DNA of 64,000 nt from Pseudomonas putida S13.1.2 (GCF_000498395.2 NZ_CP010979.1:4836001-4900000), one strand, 5' to 3'; shown: positions 8,177 to 18,872, counted from the stretch's first letter. Numbers and translations are program-made. Notes: a model not told the origin generated them from the sequence alone.

Positions 8177-8815
8177 TTAGTGGTAGGCGCGCTCCAGCTC
8201 GTCCAGTTGATGGTCGAAGCTGCGCAGGCGCGCCGACCAGGTGTACACCAGCACCTCCAGGTCACGGTTGAGCACAGCAGTATTGCCATTGCCACTGCAG
8301 GTGGGCTCGCCCAGGTCCAGCTGGTAACGTTCACGGGCCATGGCCTGGGCCACGCTGGACAGGTCGCGGGCGTTGGCCAGCCAATGGTGATGGTGGTCAT
8401 GGATTTCACGGTCGAGTACACGACACTGGCGCTTCAGGGCATCAAGGCTCTGCTCCAGCGGTGTGCCCTTGAGCTCGCCCATGACCTCTTCGAACGTACG
8501 CCCCGAATGCCAGTAGCTGCCCCAGAAATAGCGGTCGAATACCGTCTCGACGCGGCGTAGCGCCACCTTGGTGTTCCAGATGGTGAGCAACGTTCGTCCC
8601 TGAATCACTTCGCGCTTGTTCAGGTGCAACTGCTGCCAGGCGATCCAGGTCAGCGCCACCAAAACCACCGCCACGGTGACAGCGGCAGCCGCATACAGGA
8701 AGTGCACCGCCTGGTTCATCTGTTGCGTCTGCCTGATGCCATAGAAGTAACTGGCCGTCAGGGTGCCCAGGATCGTCACGGAGCACCAGAAACCTGGTGC
8801 ATAGGGATCTTTCAT
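8177..8815 (-). CDS. Hypothetical inner-membrane protein
   Basis: 212 residues. Two membrane helices lie near the N-terminus (FWCSVTILGTLTASYFYGI and FLYAAAAVTVAVVLVALTWI). A mostly helical cytoplasmic region follows, with a His run (HDHHHHWL), one CSGNG motif and a charged C-terminus. No domain family is recognised. It is convergent with the CBS gene, the two stops being 6 bp apart. Codon use is ordinary for the window. Confidence 0.7.
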   Translation of the reverse strand: MKDPYAPGFWCSVTILGTLTASYFYGIRQTQQMNQAVHFLYAAAAVTVAVVLVALTWIAWQQLHLNKREVIQGRTLLTIWNTKVALRRVETVFDRYFWGSYWHSGRTFEEVMGELKGTPLEQSLDALKRQCRVLDREIHDHHHHWLANARDLSSVAQAMARERYQLDLGEPTCSGNGNTAVLNRDLEVLVYTWSARLRSFDHQLDELERAYH

Positions 8816-8884
8816 CGCGCTATCCCCTTATTGTTTTCCTGAGCATAGCAACGGCCGATCACTCGTCAGGTGCCGCTCGGCGCT

Positions 8885-9127
8885 TTATTTTCGGGGGCGG
8901 CGCAACGCTTCGTTGAGTTGATCGAAGGGCACGGCCCAATCGGAATCTTCAATGATGCTTTCCTTGAGAAAAGCACGCTGCGAGTCGGTCCAGAACGGCG
9001 CATCCACCAACTTTATCTCGTTCTTCAGCGGAGAATGGCTGGTGATGAACTGATCGATACTCTCGGGATCGTCGGGCAAGCCCAACTGCTTGAACAGGTC
9101 GGCAAAGGGATGGATCGGCGCTTCCAT
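8885..9127 (-). CDS. DUF2789 family protein
   Basis: 80 residues, starting at ATG 9127 behind a strong AGGAGG. The sequence (FADLFKQLGLPDDPESIDQF, then LVDAPFWTDSQRAFLKE and DWAVPFDQLNEALR) matches the small DUF2789 proteins of gammaproteobacteria as I recall them. Function is unknown. A longer frame opening further upstream is possible but ignores the ribosome site. Confidence 0.8.
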   Translation of the reverse strand: MEAPIHPFADLFKQLGLPDDPESIDQFITSHSPLKNEIKLVDAPFWTDSQRAFLKESIIEDSDWAVPFDQLNEALRRPRK

Positions 9128-9188
9128 GGTTCCTCCTGAGCGCCAGGCAGGCCGTCCACGACGCCCGTCTGGCATTTGTGTGAAAACA

Positions 9189-9647
9189 TCAGCACAGCTC
9201 GCGCACTTCGGCGTGCGGCACCAATTTCATGTACTGCTCCATGCTCATGTGGATCAAGTGATCGTGGTCACCCGCCTCAAGGTAGACATCACCCTGGCGA
9301 GTAAGACTCGGATCGAGCAACATTTTTATCTGGTAAGCGTCGCCAAGGGCCGGCACGGCGCCGCGTTCGCAGTCGCCGAACAGGCTCGGCAGGCCGCTTT
9401 CGCGGGTCAGGTGCCAGGCCCCGGACATGCGCACCTTGGTCATGTCCAGGTGCCGGTTGGCCGGTAACACGGCCATGATGTAGTTGCCATGACGGTCATC
9501 GAGCATCACCGACTTGGCGACCCGCTCGGCGGGCACGCCGGCCGTACGGGCCGACTCCAGGCTGGTGGCCGAGTGTGGATGGGGAATGATGTCGTAGTCG
9601 CAGTTGGCCTTGTCCAGGCGGGCCTGCAGGGTCTTTGCCATACGCAT
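9189..9647 (-). CDS. YbaK/ProX-type aminoacyl-tRNA deacylase
   Basis: 152 residues from ATG 9647, with GGAGG at good spacing. The YbaK/EbsC fold is shown by VAKSVMLDDRHGNYIMAVLP, HLDMTKVRMSG and GAVPALGDAYQIKMLLDPSL. These free-standing editing domains hydrolyse mischarged tRNAs such as Ala- or Cys-tRNA(Pro), or act on related substrates. This member is closest in style to the short YeaK/ProX-like proteins. The exact tRNA substrate cannot be read from sequence. It is the upstream member of a - strand pair with the DUF2789 gene. Confidence 0.8.
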   Translation of the reverse strand: MRMAKTLQARLDKANCDYDIIPHPHSATSLESARTAGVPAERVAKSVMLDDRHGNYIMAVLPANRHLDMTKVRMSGAWHLTRESGLPSLFGDCERGAVPALGDAYQIKMLLDPSLTRQGDVYLEAGDHDHLIHMSMEQYMKLVPHAEVRELC

Positions 9648-9745
9648 GATGCACCTCCGGTTTCGCCCCCCAATCTGCAATTTTAGGCCGGCTAGCGCCA
9701 GCCAGGGCTAAACTTGTGTAATACGGGCAAACGAGGTGACGACAG

Positions 9746-11083
9746 GTGATCGCCCGCTGCTGGCGCTGGCTATTGCTGCTGTTGCTGCTTGGCATCACGC
9801 CAGGTGGCCAGGCAGCGCCCGGTGCGGTGTGGGTGCTGGGCATCGATGATGCCATTGGCCCGGCCAGCGCCGACTACCTGGTACGCAGCCTCGACCAGGC
9901 CCAGGCTCAGGGCGCGCAACTGGTGGTGATCCGCATGGACACCCCCGGTGGTCTGGACAGCGCCATGCGCCAGATGATCAAGGCGATTCTCGCCAGCCCC
10001 GTGCCGGTTGCCACCTATGTGGCCCCCAGCGGTGCCCGCGCTGCCAGCGCCGGCACCTATATTCTTTACGCCAGCCATGTTGCCGCGATGGCCCCCGGGA
10101 CCAACCTGGGTGCCGCCACGCCCGTACAGATTGGCGGCCCCCCAGGTGCGCCCAAAGACGACGAGGCCAAGGGTGGCGATGATGAAACCTTGGCCCGCAA
10201 GCAGGTCAACGACGCCGCTGCGTACATCCGCGGCCTGGCGCAGCTGCGCGGGCGCAATGCCGATTGGGCGGAGAAGGCCGTGCGCGAGGCCGTCAGCCTC
10301 TCTGCCAGCGAAGCCTTGCGGCTGAATGTGATCGACCAGGTAGCCGATGACCTGCCCGCCCTGCTGCGCAAGCTCGATGGCAAAACGCTGGAGGCCGCCG
10401 GCCAGCCACACCAGCTGAACACCGCCGGCGCCAGCTTGGTGGAGCACCTGCCGGATTGGCGCACCCGGGTACTGGCGGTCATCACCAACCCCAGTGTGGC
10501 GCTGATCCTGATCATGATCGGCGTGTACGGCCTGTTGTTCGAATTCATGAGCCCCGGCTCTACGGTGGGTGGTGTGGTCGGCGGCATCTGCCTGCTACTG
10601 GCGCTGTACGCCCTGCAGCTGTTGCCGGTGAGCTTCGCCGGGGTGGCGCTGATCGTGCTGGGCATCGCCTTCATGATCGCCGAAGCCTTCCTGCCCAGTT
10701 TCGGCGTGGTCGGGTTTGGCGGCATCGTTGCCTTTGTGGTCGGTGCGCTGATCCTGATCGACACCGACGCACCCGGCTTCGGCATCCCGCTGGCCTTGAT
10801 CGGTACCCTGGCAGTGCTCTCGGCGCTGTTGATCGGCGGCGTGCTGGGCATGGCCCTGAAGGCACGCCAACGGGCGCTGGTCAGCGGTGACGCCGGCTTG
10901 GTCGGCAGCCTGGTCCCCGTCACCCAGGTGATGGCAGGCAACCCGTTCCGTGGCGTGGTACTGGCCCAAGGCGAGCAATGGCAGGTGCAGTGCGCAACGC
11001 CGCTGCACGCTGGCCAAAACGTGCGGGTGACCGCGCGCCATGGCGTGATGCTGGACGTGAGCGCCGCCGCGCCTGCGGCGTAA
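9746..11083 (+). CDS. NfeD/ClpP-class membrane serine protease
   Basis: 445 residues starting at GTG 9746. A signal or membrane segment occupies residues 5-20. A ClpP-like (SppA/NfeD1b) protease domain at about 25-200 has the nucleophile Ser101 in ARAASAGTY and the likely general base Lys152 in ARKQVNDAAAY. Four to five membrane helices follow (about 250-370), then a C-terminal OB-fold NfeD domain ending RVTARHGVMLDVSAAAPAA. In characterised homologues this protease cleaves the C-terminus of the stomatin partner. The slipin gene begins 11 bp downstream, which is the classical NfeD-stomatin operon. Confidence 0.88.
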   Translation: MIARCWRWLLLLLLLGITPGGQAAPGAVWVLGIDDAIGPASADYLVRSLDQAQAQGAQLVVIRMDTPGGLDSAMRQMIKAILASPVPVATYVAPSGARAASAGTYILYASHVAAMAPGTNLGAATPVQIGGPPGAPKDDEAKGGDDETLARKQVNDAAAYIRGLAQLRGRNADWAEKAVREAVSLSASEALRLNVIDQVADDLPALLRKLDGKTLEAAGQPHQLNTAGASLVEHLPDWRTRVLAVITNPSVALILIMIGVYGLLFEFMSPGSTVGGVVGGICLLLALYALQLLPVSFAGVALIVLGIAFMIAEAFLPSFGVVGFGGIVAFVVGALILIDTDAPGFGIPLALIGTLAVLSALLIGGVLGMALKARQRALVSGDAGLVGSLVPVTQVMAGNPFRGVVLAQGEQWQVQCATPLHAGQNVRVTARHGVMLDVSAAAPAA

Positions 11084-11094
11084 GGAGAATGACC

Positions 11095-11847
11095 ATGTTC
11101 ATGCAAGTGGGTTTCGGTGCCGTGCTGATCGTGCTGGTGATGCTGTTGCTGTCGACGTTTCGCATCCTGCGCGAATACGAGCGCGGCGTGGTGTTCCAGC
11201 TGGGGCGCTTCTGGCAGGTGAAGGGGCCGGGGCTGATCCTGCTGATCCCGGTGATACAGCAAATGGTGCGGGTCGACCTGCGCACGGTGGTGCTGGATGT
11301 ACCCCCACAGGATGTAATTACCCGCGACAACGTCTCGGTCAAGGTCAACGCGGTCCTCTACTTCCGCGTGCTCGACCCGCAAAAGGCGATTATCCAGGTG
11401 GAGGACTTTCTGGTGGCGACCAGCCAGTTGGCCCAGACCACGCTGCGTGCGGTGCTGGGCAAGCACGAACTGGATGAGCTGCTGGCCGAACGTGAGCAAC
11501 TGAACGCGGACATTCGCCAGGTGCTGGACGCGCAAACCGATGCCTGGGGCATCAAGGTGGCCAACGTCGAGATCAAGCATGTCGACCTCAACGAATCGAT
11601 GGTCCGCGCCATCGCCCGGCAGGCCGAGGCCGAACGCGAACGGCGGGCCAAGGTGATCCATGCCGAGGGGGAATTGCAGGCGTCAGAGAAGCTAATGCAG
11701 GCTGCGCAGATGCTGGGCAAGGAGCCTGGGGCGATGCAGTTGCGCTATATGCAGACGCTGGGGGCGATTGCGGGCGACCGGACCTCGACCATTGTCTTCC
11801 CGATGCCGGTGGACTTGCTGACGGGGCTGGTAGCCAAGCAGAAATAG
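11095..11847 (+). CDS. Slipin/stomatin-like SPFH protein
   Basis: 250 residues. An N-terminal hydrophobic anchor (VGFGAVLIVLVMLLLSTF) is followed by the SPFH/band-7 domain: YERGVVFQLGRFWQVKGPG, VDLRTVVLDVPPQDVITRDN and VKVNAVLYFRVLDP. A coiled-coil AEAERERRAKVIHAEGE and a hydrophobic C-terminus (IVFPMPVDLLTGL) complete it. ATG 11095 is preferred over ATG 11089 because TAAGGAG at 11081-11087 is better spaced. It forms membrane microdomain oligomers and is the expected partner of the upstream NfeD protease. Confidence 0.9.
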   Translation: MFMQVGFGAVLIVLVMLLLSTFRILREYERGVVFQLGRFWQVKGPGLILLIPVIQQMVRVDLRTVVLDVPPQDVITRDNVSVKVNAVLYFRVLDPQKAIIQVEDFLVATSQLAQTTLRAVLGKHELDELLAEREQLNADIRQVLDAQTDAWGIKVANVEIKHVDLNESMVRAIARQAEAERERRAKVIHAEGELQASEKLMQAAQMLGKEPGAMQLRYMQTLGAIAGDRTSTIVFPMPVDLLTGLVAKQK

Positions 11848-11848
11848 A

Positions 11849-11873
11849 GCTGGGGCCCGGACGAGGCCCCAGC
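11849..11873. terminator. Bidirectional terminator-like hairpin
   Basis: GCTGGGGCC (11849-11857) pairs perfectly with GGCCCCAGC (11865-11873) across a 7-base loop. It lies in the short gap between the converging slipin and LysE-family genes. The T-rich tail is weak on either strand. Confidence 0.6.
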
Positions 11874-11879
11874 GGTCTG

Positions 11880-12512
11880 TTAAAGAGGTGCGCGGCGCAG
11901 GGTCGCCAGGAAGGTGGCCGCACCAATGAACAACCCGGCAAAAGTCCGGTTAAGGCGCTTCTGCTGCTTGGGTGTACGCAGCAAGCGCAACACCCGCGAA
12001 GCCAACCCGGTGTAACCCGCCATCACCAGCATGTCCACGGTGATCATGGTCACGGTGATTGCCACATACTGCGGCAGCAGCGGTGCATGCGGGTTGATGA
12101 ACTGCGGCAGTACCGCCAGCATGAACACCAGCGCCTTGGGGTTGCTGACGTTGACCAGGAACCCGCGGAACACCAGGCTCAGCGGTTTGCCGATAGGGCG
12201 CACGCCGGACTCATCGGACATGTCCATCGGCAAGGCGCGCCATTGCTTGTAGGCCAGGTAGACGAGGTAGGCAACGCCGAACCATTTGATGACCTGGAAG
12301 GCGGTGGCCGAGGCGGCCAGGATGGCGCCGACGCCGGCGGCAATAATGGCGATTTGCACAATCAGGCCCAGTTGCAGGCCCAGGGCGTTCCAGTAACCAC
12401 GCCAGAAACCGTATTGCAGGCCGCTGGACATCGAGGCAATTGCCCCGGCACCGGGTGACAGGCTGATCACCCAACAGGCGGCAAAGAAGCCCAACCATAC
12501 TTCCATCGACAT
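11880..12512 (-). CDS. LysE/RhtB family amino-acid exporter
   Basis: 210 residues with about six membrane helices. It begins MSMEVWLGFFAACWVISLSP, with the family's conserved SPGAGAIASMSSGLQYGFWRG and later GFLVNVSNPKALVFMLAVLPQF. The family exports amino acids such as homoserine or threonine; this substrate is not deducible. ATG 12512 has GAGG 6 bases upstream. No LysR-type partner regulator lies next to it. Confidence 0.88.
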   Translation of the reverse strand: MSMEVWLGFFAACWVISLSPGAGAIASMSSGLQYGFWRGYWNALGLQLGLIVQIAIIAAGVGAILAASATAFQVIKWFGVAYLVYLAYKQWRALPMDMSDESGVRPIGKPLSLVFRGFLVNVSNPKALVFMLAVLPQFINPHAPLLPQYVAITVTMITVDMLVMAGYTGLASRVLRLLRTPKQQKRLNRTFAGLFIGAATFLATLRRAPL

Positions 12513-12600
12513 CACACACCTCGCTCGAACATTTGTTGCAAAGCGTTAAGCTAAGGTTTTGGTGAAAAAATAACCAGCGATTTCTGATGGATTTTCTATC

Positions 12601-12712
12601 GCCTGTACCGGCCTCTTCGCGGGTAAATCCGCTCCCACAGGTACTGCGCCACATCACGGCCTGTGGAGATCCTGTGGGAGCGGGTTTACCCGCGAAGGGG
12701 CCAGTACAGGTT
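12601..12712. repeat. Inverted REP pair (type A)
   Basis: Two inverted copies of a P. putida-type REP. The left arm contains CTTCGCGGGTAAATCCGCTC and the right arm GAGCGGGTTTACCCGCGAAG. Outer bases GCCTGTACCGGC and GGCCAGTACAGG also pair. It fills the space between the LysE-family promoter and the mscS-like stop. Confidence 0.85.
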
Positions 12713-13298
12713 TAATCAGCTTCGGCAGCTGTTTCTTTATGCAAGGCCTGCACCTCAGCCCCGCGCCAGCGCCGTACCGACTTCTGGAAGAACTGGCTAT
12801 TGGGCACCTGCACCAGCGCCCCGCCCGCTTCGGGCATTTCCAGCAGGGTGGTAAACAGCAGGTTTATAGCGATCACCCGGCCTTTCACCCCCGGCTTGTC
12901 CAGCGTGTCGACCAGCTCGACCACATCACCGATGCGAAACGGCCCGACCGTGAAGATGAGCACCGCGCACAGCAGGTTGGACAGCACGCTCCACATGGCG
13001 AAGAAGGCCACCGCCGCCACCGCGACAAAGCCGGACAATGCCGTCCACAGCACGGTCGCCGAAACCCCCAGGCGCTCCAGCACGAACAGCAGCGCGCTGC
13101 CCATGATCAGCCAGCGCAGGCCGCCACGCACCGGTACCAGCAGCTCAGGCGGCAGCGGATAACGCTGGCCCAGGCGGCTCAACCCGCGAGCAACGATGCG
13201 CTGCAGGACGAAGGCCGCCACCAGGATCAACAGAATCTGCAAGCCCAGCCAGAAGGTGTCCATCCATTGCCCTGGCAGCAGCGAACGCAGTTCCTCCA

Positions 13299-13299
<1 letters not shown>
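12712..13299 (-). CDS. Small MscS-family mechanosensitive channel
   Basis: 195 residues. Three membrane segments are visible: residues about 15-38, LRWLIMGSALLFVLERL, and the pore helix GFVAVAAVAFFAMWSVLSN with Ala/Gly packing. An MscS beta domain follows (GPFRIGDVVELVDT...GRVIAINLLFTTL...VQVPNSQFFQKSVRR). It is shorter than E. coli MscS (286 residues) because the C-terminal alpha/beta cage is largely missing. It is expected to open on osmotic downshock. The gene ends 13 bp before the ABC-F start region on the same strand, so they may be cotranscribed. Confidence 0.85.
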
Positions 13300-15209
<1,910 letters not shown>

Positions 15210-15259
15210 GATGGTCGCGGAGTCTACCAGCTTCCTCGGCCCATAGCGCGAGTGGAACC

Positions 15260-15742
15260 ATGTACACCGACCTGTGGAATTACGCCCTGGCCCTGTATGC
15301 CAGGCCCGGCGTGGAAGCGGCCTGCCTTGAGCTGCAGGCGCAGGGTGGCGATGTCTGCTTGCTGCTGTGCGCAAGCTGGCTGCAGGCACGTGGCGTGGCC
15401 GTGCTGGACGAGCGCGTGCAAGCGCTGCACGAAGTTGCCGAGCCCTGGCAGCGTGACGTGGTCGCCCCGTTACGCAGCCTACGCCAGCAATGGCGAGTGT
15501 GCGCGGCGGGTGATACGCAACTGGCGGCGTTGCGTGAACAGGTAAAGGGTTTGGAGTTGCAGGCGGAAAGAACTTTGCTGGAGCGCTTGCAGGAACGCTC
15601 GCGACAGTGGCCCGCGGACTCCAGTGAGCCCACGGACGACTGGCTGGCCCGGCTGGCGCCCGCCCCTGCCCGACACCACGACGCGCTGGATCAGTTGCGC
15701 GTCGCGGCGGCTGCGCTTCAGGACGCCGAAGACGGTGCCTGA
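15260..15742 (+). CDS. TIGR02444 family protein
   Basis: 160 residues beginning MYTDLWNYALALYARPGVE, with CLLLCASWLQARGVAV, matching the conserved gammaproteobacterial family TIGR02444 (DUF2390). No function is known. It is transcribed divergently from the ABC-F gene (50 bp between starts). Its last 25 bases overlap the 3' end of algP on the other strand, so the two genes are convergent and physically overlapping. Confidence 0.82.
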   Translation: MYTDLWNYALALYARPGVEAACLELQAQGGDVCLLLCASWLQARGVAVLDERVQALHEVAEPWQRDVVAPLRSLRQQWRVCAAGDTQLAALREQVKGLELQAERTLLERLQERSRQWPADSSEPTDDWLARLAPAPARHHDALDQLRVAAAALQDAEDGA

Positions 15743-16836
15743 GCCGGGGTGCTGGCGGGTGCTGACGGTGCTGCCGACGGGGCCGGGGTGGCCGAGTTGG
15801 TTGCCGCGGCCGGGGTGCTTGCGGCTGGCGTAGCAGGTTTGGTTTCGGCTGGCTTGCTGGCAACAGGCTTGGCGGCAGCTGGCTTGGCGGCCGTACGTGC
15901 TGGAGCCTTGGCGGCAGCGGGTTTCGCTGCTGGTTTTGCTGCTGGTTTCGCGGCAGCGGCTTTGGCCGGCGCAGGCTTGGCTGCAGCAGTGGCTTTGGCT
16001 GCTGGCTTGGCCGCAGGTTTGGCAGCAGTAGTCGCTTTGGCAGCTGGCTTGGCGGCAGGCTTGGTAGCCGCGGTCGCTTTGCCAGCTGGCTTCGCGGCTG
16101 GCTTGGCAGCAGCAGTCGCTTTGGCAGCTGGCTTCGCGGCTGGCTTGGCAGCAGCTGTCGCTTTGGCAGCTGGCTTCGCGGCTGGCTTGGCAGCAGCAGT
16201 CGCTTTGGCAGCTGGTTTCGCGGCAGGCTTGGCAGCAGCAGCGGCTTTGGCAGCTGGCTTCGCGGCAGGCTTGGCAGCAGCAGCGGCTTTGGCAGCTGGC
16301 TTCGCGGCAGGCTTGGCAGCAGCAGCGGCTTTGGCAGCTGGCTTCGCGGCAGGCTTGGCAGCAGTAGCCCGGACGGCTGGCTTGGCTGCAGATTTGGCAG
16401 CAGTGGTTTTGGCAGCTGGTTTGGTGGTTTTGGCGGCGCGCAGGTCAAGTGCCTTGGCTGCTGCTTCGCGAACTTTGCCTACACCTTGGGCCAGCTTGAG
16501 GCTGTCCTGAGCGTCGCGCTTGAGTTCCTGGATATAAGAGCGGGTCTGGGTTTGACGTTCCTTGAGGGCATCGAGCAGCCCTTCAAGTTCGCCAATGGCT
16601 TTTTGCGCTTTGGACTGCGCCTTGCCTTTACCTGCCTTGGCGGCATCCTGCAATTTCAGGCGACCGTTGTGCAGTTTTTCCTGGGCCTTGCCACGCTGCT
16701 TTTCCAGTTTGGCCAGCAGTTTTTCCGCATCAGCCAGCGCTTGCGAGCAGGCATCTTCCAAGTGTTCGAGCAGGCTGCCCGAAAGTTGCTGGAGCAGGTG
16801 TAACGGCGTACTTACTGGCTTCTTTTTGGCCGACAT
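15718..16836 (-). CDS. algP: AlgP, histone H1-like Lys/Ala/Pro-rich regulator
   Basis: 372 residues. An N-terminal coiled-coil region (about 1-125: KPVSTPLHLLQQLSGSLLEH onward) is followed by a long KPAA-rich tail. Nine imperfect tandem 14-residue units of the form KPAAKPAAKAxAAA are visible, then looser repeats. This is the architecture of AlgP/AlgR3, a histone-like DNA-binding protein linked to alginate control in P. aeruginosa. The start ATG 16836 follows AGGAGG. Its position next to the FKBP isomerase and algQ genes agrees with the Pseudomonas gene order. The repeat tract is a length-variation hot spot in this family. Confidence 0.92.
   Translation of the reverse strand: MSAKKKPVSTPLHLLQQLSGSLLEHLEDACSQALADAEKLLAKLEKQRGKAQEKLHNGRLKLQDAAKAGKGKAQSKAQKAIGELEGLLDALKERQTQTRSYIQELKRDAQDSLKLAQGVGKVREAAAKALDLRAAKTTKPAAKTTAAKSAAKPAVRATAAKPAAKPAAKAAAAAKPAAKPAAKAAAAAKPAAKPAAKAAAAAKPAAKPAAKATAAAKPAAKPAAKATAAAKPAAKPAAKATAAAKPAAKPAGKATAATKPAAKPAAKATTAAKPAAKPAAKATAAAKPAPAKAAAAKPAAKPAAKPAAAKAPARTAAKPAAAKPVASKPAETKPATPAASTPAAATNSATPAPSAAPSAPASTPAQAPSSAS
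15979..16356 (-). repeat. 42-bp tandem repeats within algP
   Basis: About nine head-to-tail 42-bp units coding KPAAKPAAKA plus four Ala/Thr residues. The three most N-terminal units (highest coordinates) are nearly identical at DNA level, the others vary at Ala/Thr codons. Boundaries are approximate. Confidence 0.8.
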
Positions 16837-17015
16837 GGTTTACCTCCTGGCTGACGAGATTGCGGCTCATACTATGCTTCTGCTGCTACCGCCGCTAGGG
16901 CATGTTGACAGTAATATTTACGCCGCGTTGCATGCCTGGGCAAAGTTGTTATCTTGCAGCTGCGTGAAAGTGTAGTTGCTGAATTAATCATTGCTGGTAT
17001 TTAGGAGTCAGGGCA

Positions 17016-17654
17016 TTGCCTCGATATCTTGTATTAGGTTTATGCCTGCTGGTGCCAGTTGCAATGGCTGACAGCAACGACCAGGACCTCGCCTACAGCC
17101 TGGGCGCCAGCCTGGGTGAGCGTCTGCGCCAGGATATGCCTGGCCTGCAACTGGACGCACTGGTCGAAGGCTTGAAGCAGTCCTATCAGGGGCAGCCCTT
17201 GAAGCTCGACAAAGCACGTATGCAGGCCGTGCTCCAGCAACACGAAGCCCAGGAAGGTGACGCCGCCACGCAGAAGTTGCAGGCAGCCGAAACACGCTTC
17301 ATGGCCAACGAGCGTGGCCGTTATGGGGTACGCGAACTACCGGAAGGTGTGCTCTACAGCGAGCTGCAGCCAGGCACCGGCGCGCAGCCCAAAGCTGGCG
17401 GCAAAGTGCAGGTGCGCTATGTGGGCAGGCTGCCGGATGGCTCGGTGTTCGACCAGAACCAGGCACCCCAGTGGTTCAGCCTGGGCTCGGTGATCGAAGG
17501 GTGGCAGGTGGCCTTGCCAAGGATGCATGCCGGGGCCAAATGGCGCCTGGTAATTCCGTCGGCGCAAGCCTATGGCGCCGAAGGCGCCGGTGACCTTATC
17601 GCACCCTATACACCCCTGGTGTTCGAGATCGAATTGCTGGCGGTTGGCGACTGA
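17016..17654 (+). CDS. FKBP-type peptidyl-prolyl isomerase, exported
   Basis: 212 residues from TTG 17016, supported by AGGAG at 17003-17007. The signal peptide is PRYLVLGLCLLVPVAMA. An FkpA/Mip-like N-terminal dimerisation region (SNDQDLAYSLGASLGERL) comes first. The FKBP domain is at about 110-210, with VQVRYVGRLPDGSVFDQ, VIEGWQVALPRM and AYGAEGAGDLIAPYTPLVFEIELL. It catalyses Xaa-Pro isomerisation and acts as a folding chaperone in the periplasm. It sits between algP and algQ, as in other Pseudomonas. Confidence 0.88.
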   Translation: MPRYLVLGLCLLVPVAMADSNDQDLAYSLGASLGERLRQDMPGLQLDALVEGLKQSYQGQPLKLDKARMQAVLQQHEAQEGDAATQKLQAAETRFMANERGRYGVRELPEGVLYSELQPGTGAQPKAGGKVQVRYVGRLPDGSVFDQNQAPQWFSLGSVIEGWQVALPRMHAGAKWRLVIPSAQAYGAEGAGDLIAPYTPLVFEIELLAVGD

Positions 17655-17663
17655 CGCCAACCC

Positions 17664-18134
17664 TCACGCCTGGACTGCACCCTCTTCCTTGTGTGCGTTG
17701 TGCAGCACCTCGATCAGGCAATCTTCAAGTTCGAAGCGCTCGTGCAACAGCCCGCCCAACTTGCCCAGCTTTTCGGCGAAGCGTTCGGTGTCCTTGCACT
17801 CACCCTTGGTGCATTGGTCATTGAAGGCCAGTGCGATCTGGGTACTGTCGTTGATCCGTGGGTTGATTTCTTCGGCCAGCCTCAGCGCCTTTTCGTCTCC
17901 GAAAGCCTTGGCCTCGCTGACCAGTTGCTCGCAAACTTCGAAGTGCCACGCCGAAACGTAGTCGACCAGGAGCGCGCAAAAGTCCCCGTTGGTGTCCTTG
18001 TCGGCGAAGGCTGGCTTCAAATCGCGCAGTGCGCCGAAAGACTGCACCAGGTCCTGGCGCGCCTTCAGCCAACGGTCGATCAGGTCGTGAACCCCACCCC
18101 AGCGTTCCTGGGCATTCTGACAACTATCGAGCAT
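17664..18134 (-). CDS. algQ: AlgQ/Rsd, anti-sigma-70 factor
   Basis: 156 residues from ATG 18134, with GGAAGAGA upstream. It begins MLDSCQNAQERWGGVHDLID and has the Rsd/AlgQ helical bundle with VDYVSAWHFEVCEQL and ERFELEDCLIEVLH. Rsd/AlgQ binds region 4 of sigma-70 and shifts RNA polymerase towards alternative sigma factors; in P. aeruginosa it affects alginate and siderophore genes. It is convergent with the FKBP gene, stops 9 bp apart. Confidence 0.92.
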   Translation of the reverse strand: MLDSCQNAQERWGGVHDLIDRWLKARQDLVQSFGALRDLKPAFADKDTNGDFCALLVDYVSAWHFEVCEQLVSEAKAFGDEKALRLAEEINPRINDSTQIALAFNDQCTKGECKDTERFAEKLGKLGGLLHERFELEDCLIEVLHNAHKEEGAVQA

Positions 18135-18365
18135 GGCAATCTCTTCCCTTCTGGGTAGATGCCGCTGCACCTCGCACCACGACCGCGCAGCACAAAGGTG
18201 AGATCAGCAGGACGGCATCGAGCAGTTGTATTTTCGGTATGCGTGCTGGGAGATTATTCCCGCGCGTGCTGCCCATCAAGGTACGCAGCGGACAAAGTTC
18301 ATACAAGTGTTTAATACCCTGCCCAACCGCCATTGGTCGCGCTAGTGACCCACCCTTGTTCCAGG

Positions 18366-18872
18366 TCAACTTCTTGCCAGGCTGCGGAAACGATACGCCA
18401 GCAGGCAACTCAAGGGCAGCATGGCCAGCAACAGGAAGGCCAGCAGGCTCCACTCCGGCAATGTGAGGTCGAGAAAACTCCAGGTCAGCGAGCTGCAATC
18501 AGGCCCACCCAGCAGCAGTTGCCGTGCAGCTTGAGCCCAGGATTGCTCGAACACACGCCCGATCGGGGCCGGGCATACCGCAATAGCACCGCTGGCTCCT
18601 TGCACCCAGACATGCCGTGCCGCCAGCAACGCACCGGCCAGTGAGCAGCCCAGCGTCGCCCGCGCATAATGGCGGATGCCTTGCGTGCCCGGGGCCTGCA
18701 ATACCGCCGCCAGGCTCAGCAGTGCGTACACGGCAAGCAGCAGCCGCTGGCTGAAGCATAAAGGGCACGGCACCAGCCCCAGTATGTGCTCCAGCTGGAA
18801 TGACACGACCAGAACCGCCAGTGCGGCGAGGCAGGCAGGAAGGAAAAAAGTGCGCAAACGGGCCGCAAGCAT
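18366..18872 (-). CDS. dsbB: DsbB-family disulfide bond formation protein
   Basis: 168 residues with four membrane helices. The quinone-proximal pair is CPLC at 36-39, followed by SQR. The second periplasmic cysteine pair is C100 (AVCPAP) and C126 (GGPDCSS). This is the DsbB design for reoxidising DsbA with ubiquinone. The start at 18872 has no strong ribosome site, so the N-terminus is uncertain; a longer in-frame reading to 19085 exists but adds atypical sequence. In Pseudomonas a dsbB copy lies here between hemY and algQ. Confidence 0.88.
   Translation of the reverse strand: MLAARLRTFFLPACLAALAVLVVSFQLEHILGLVPCPLCFSQRLLLAVYALLSLAAVLQAPGTQGIRHYARATLGCSLAGALLAARHVWVQGASGAIAVCPAPIGRVFEQSWAQAARQLLLGGPDCSSLTWSFLDLTLPEWSLLAFLLLAMLPLSCLLAYRFRSLARS

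Noticed and set aside
15979..16356. CRISPR-like array
   Set aside because: The 42-bp units are contiguous, without spacers, and code for the AlgP tail.
15210..16448. Upstream extension of the ABC-F frame to 1049 codons
   Set aside because: It reads through the TIGR02444 gene and algP as low-complexity Pro/Leu/Gln sequence; ABC-F homology begins exactly at ATG 15209.
15749..16510. Ala/Gly/Leu-rich + strand open frame opposite algP
   Set aside because: Mirror of the KPAA repeat codons; no start signal; known gene on the other strand.
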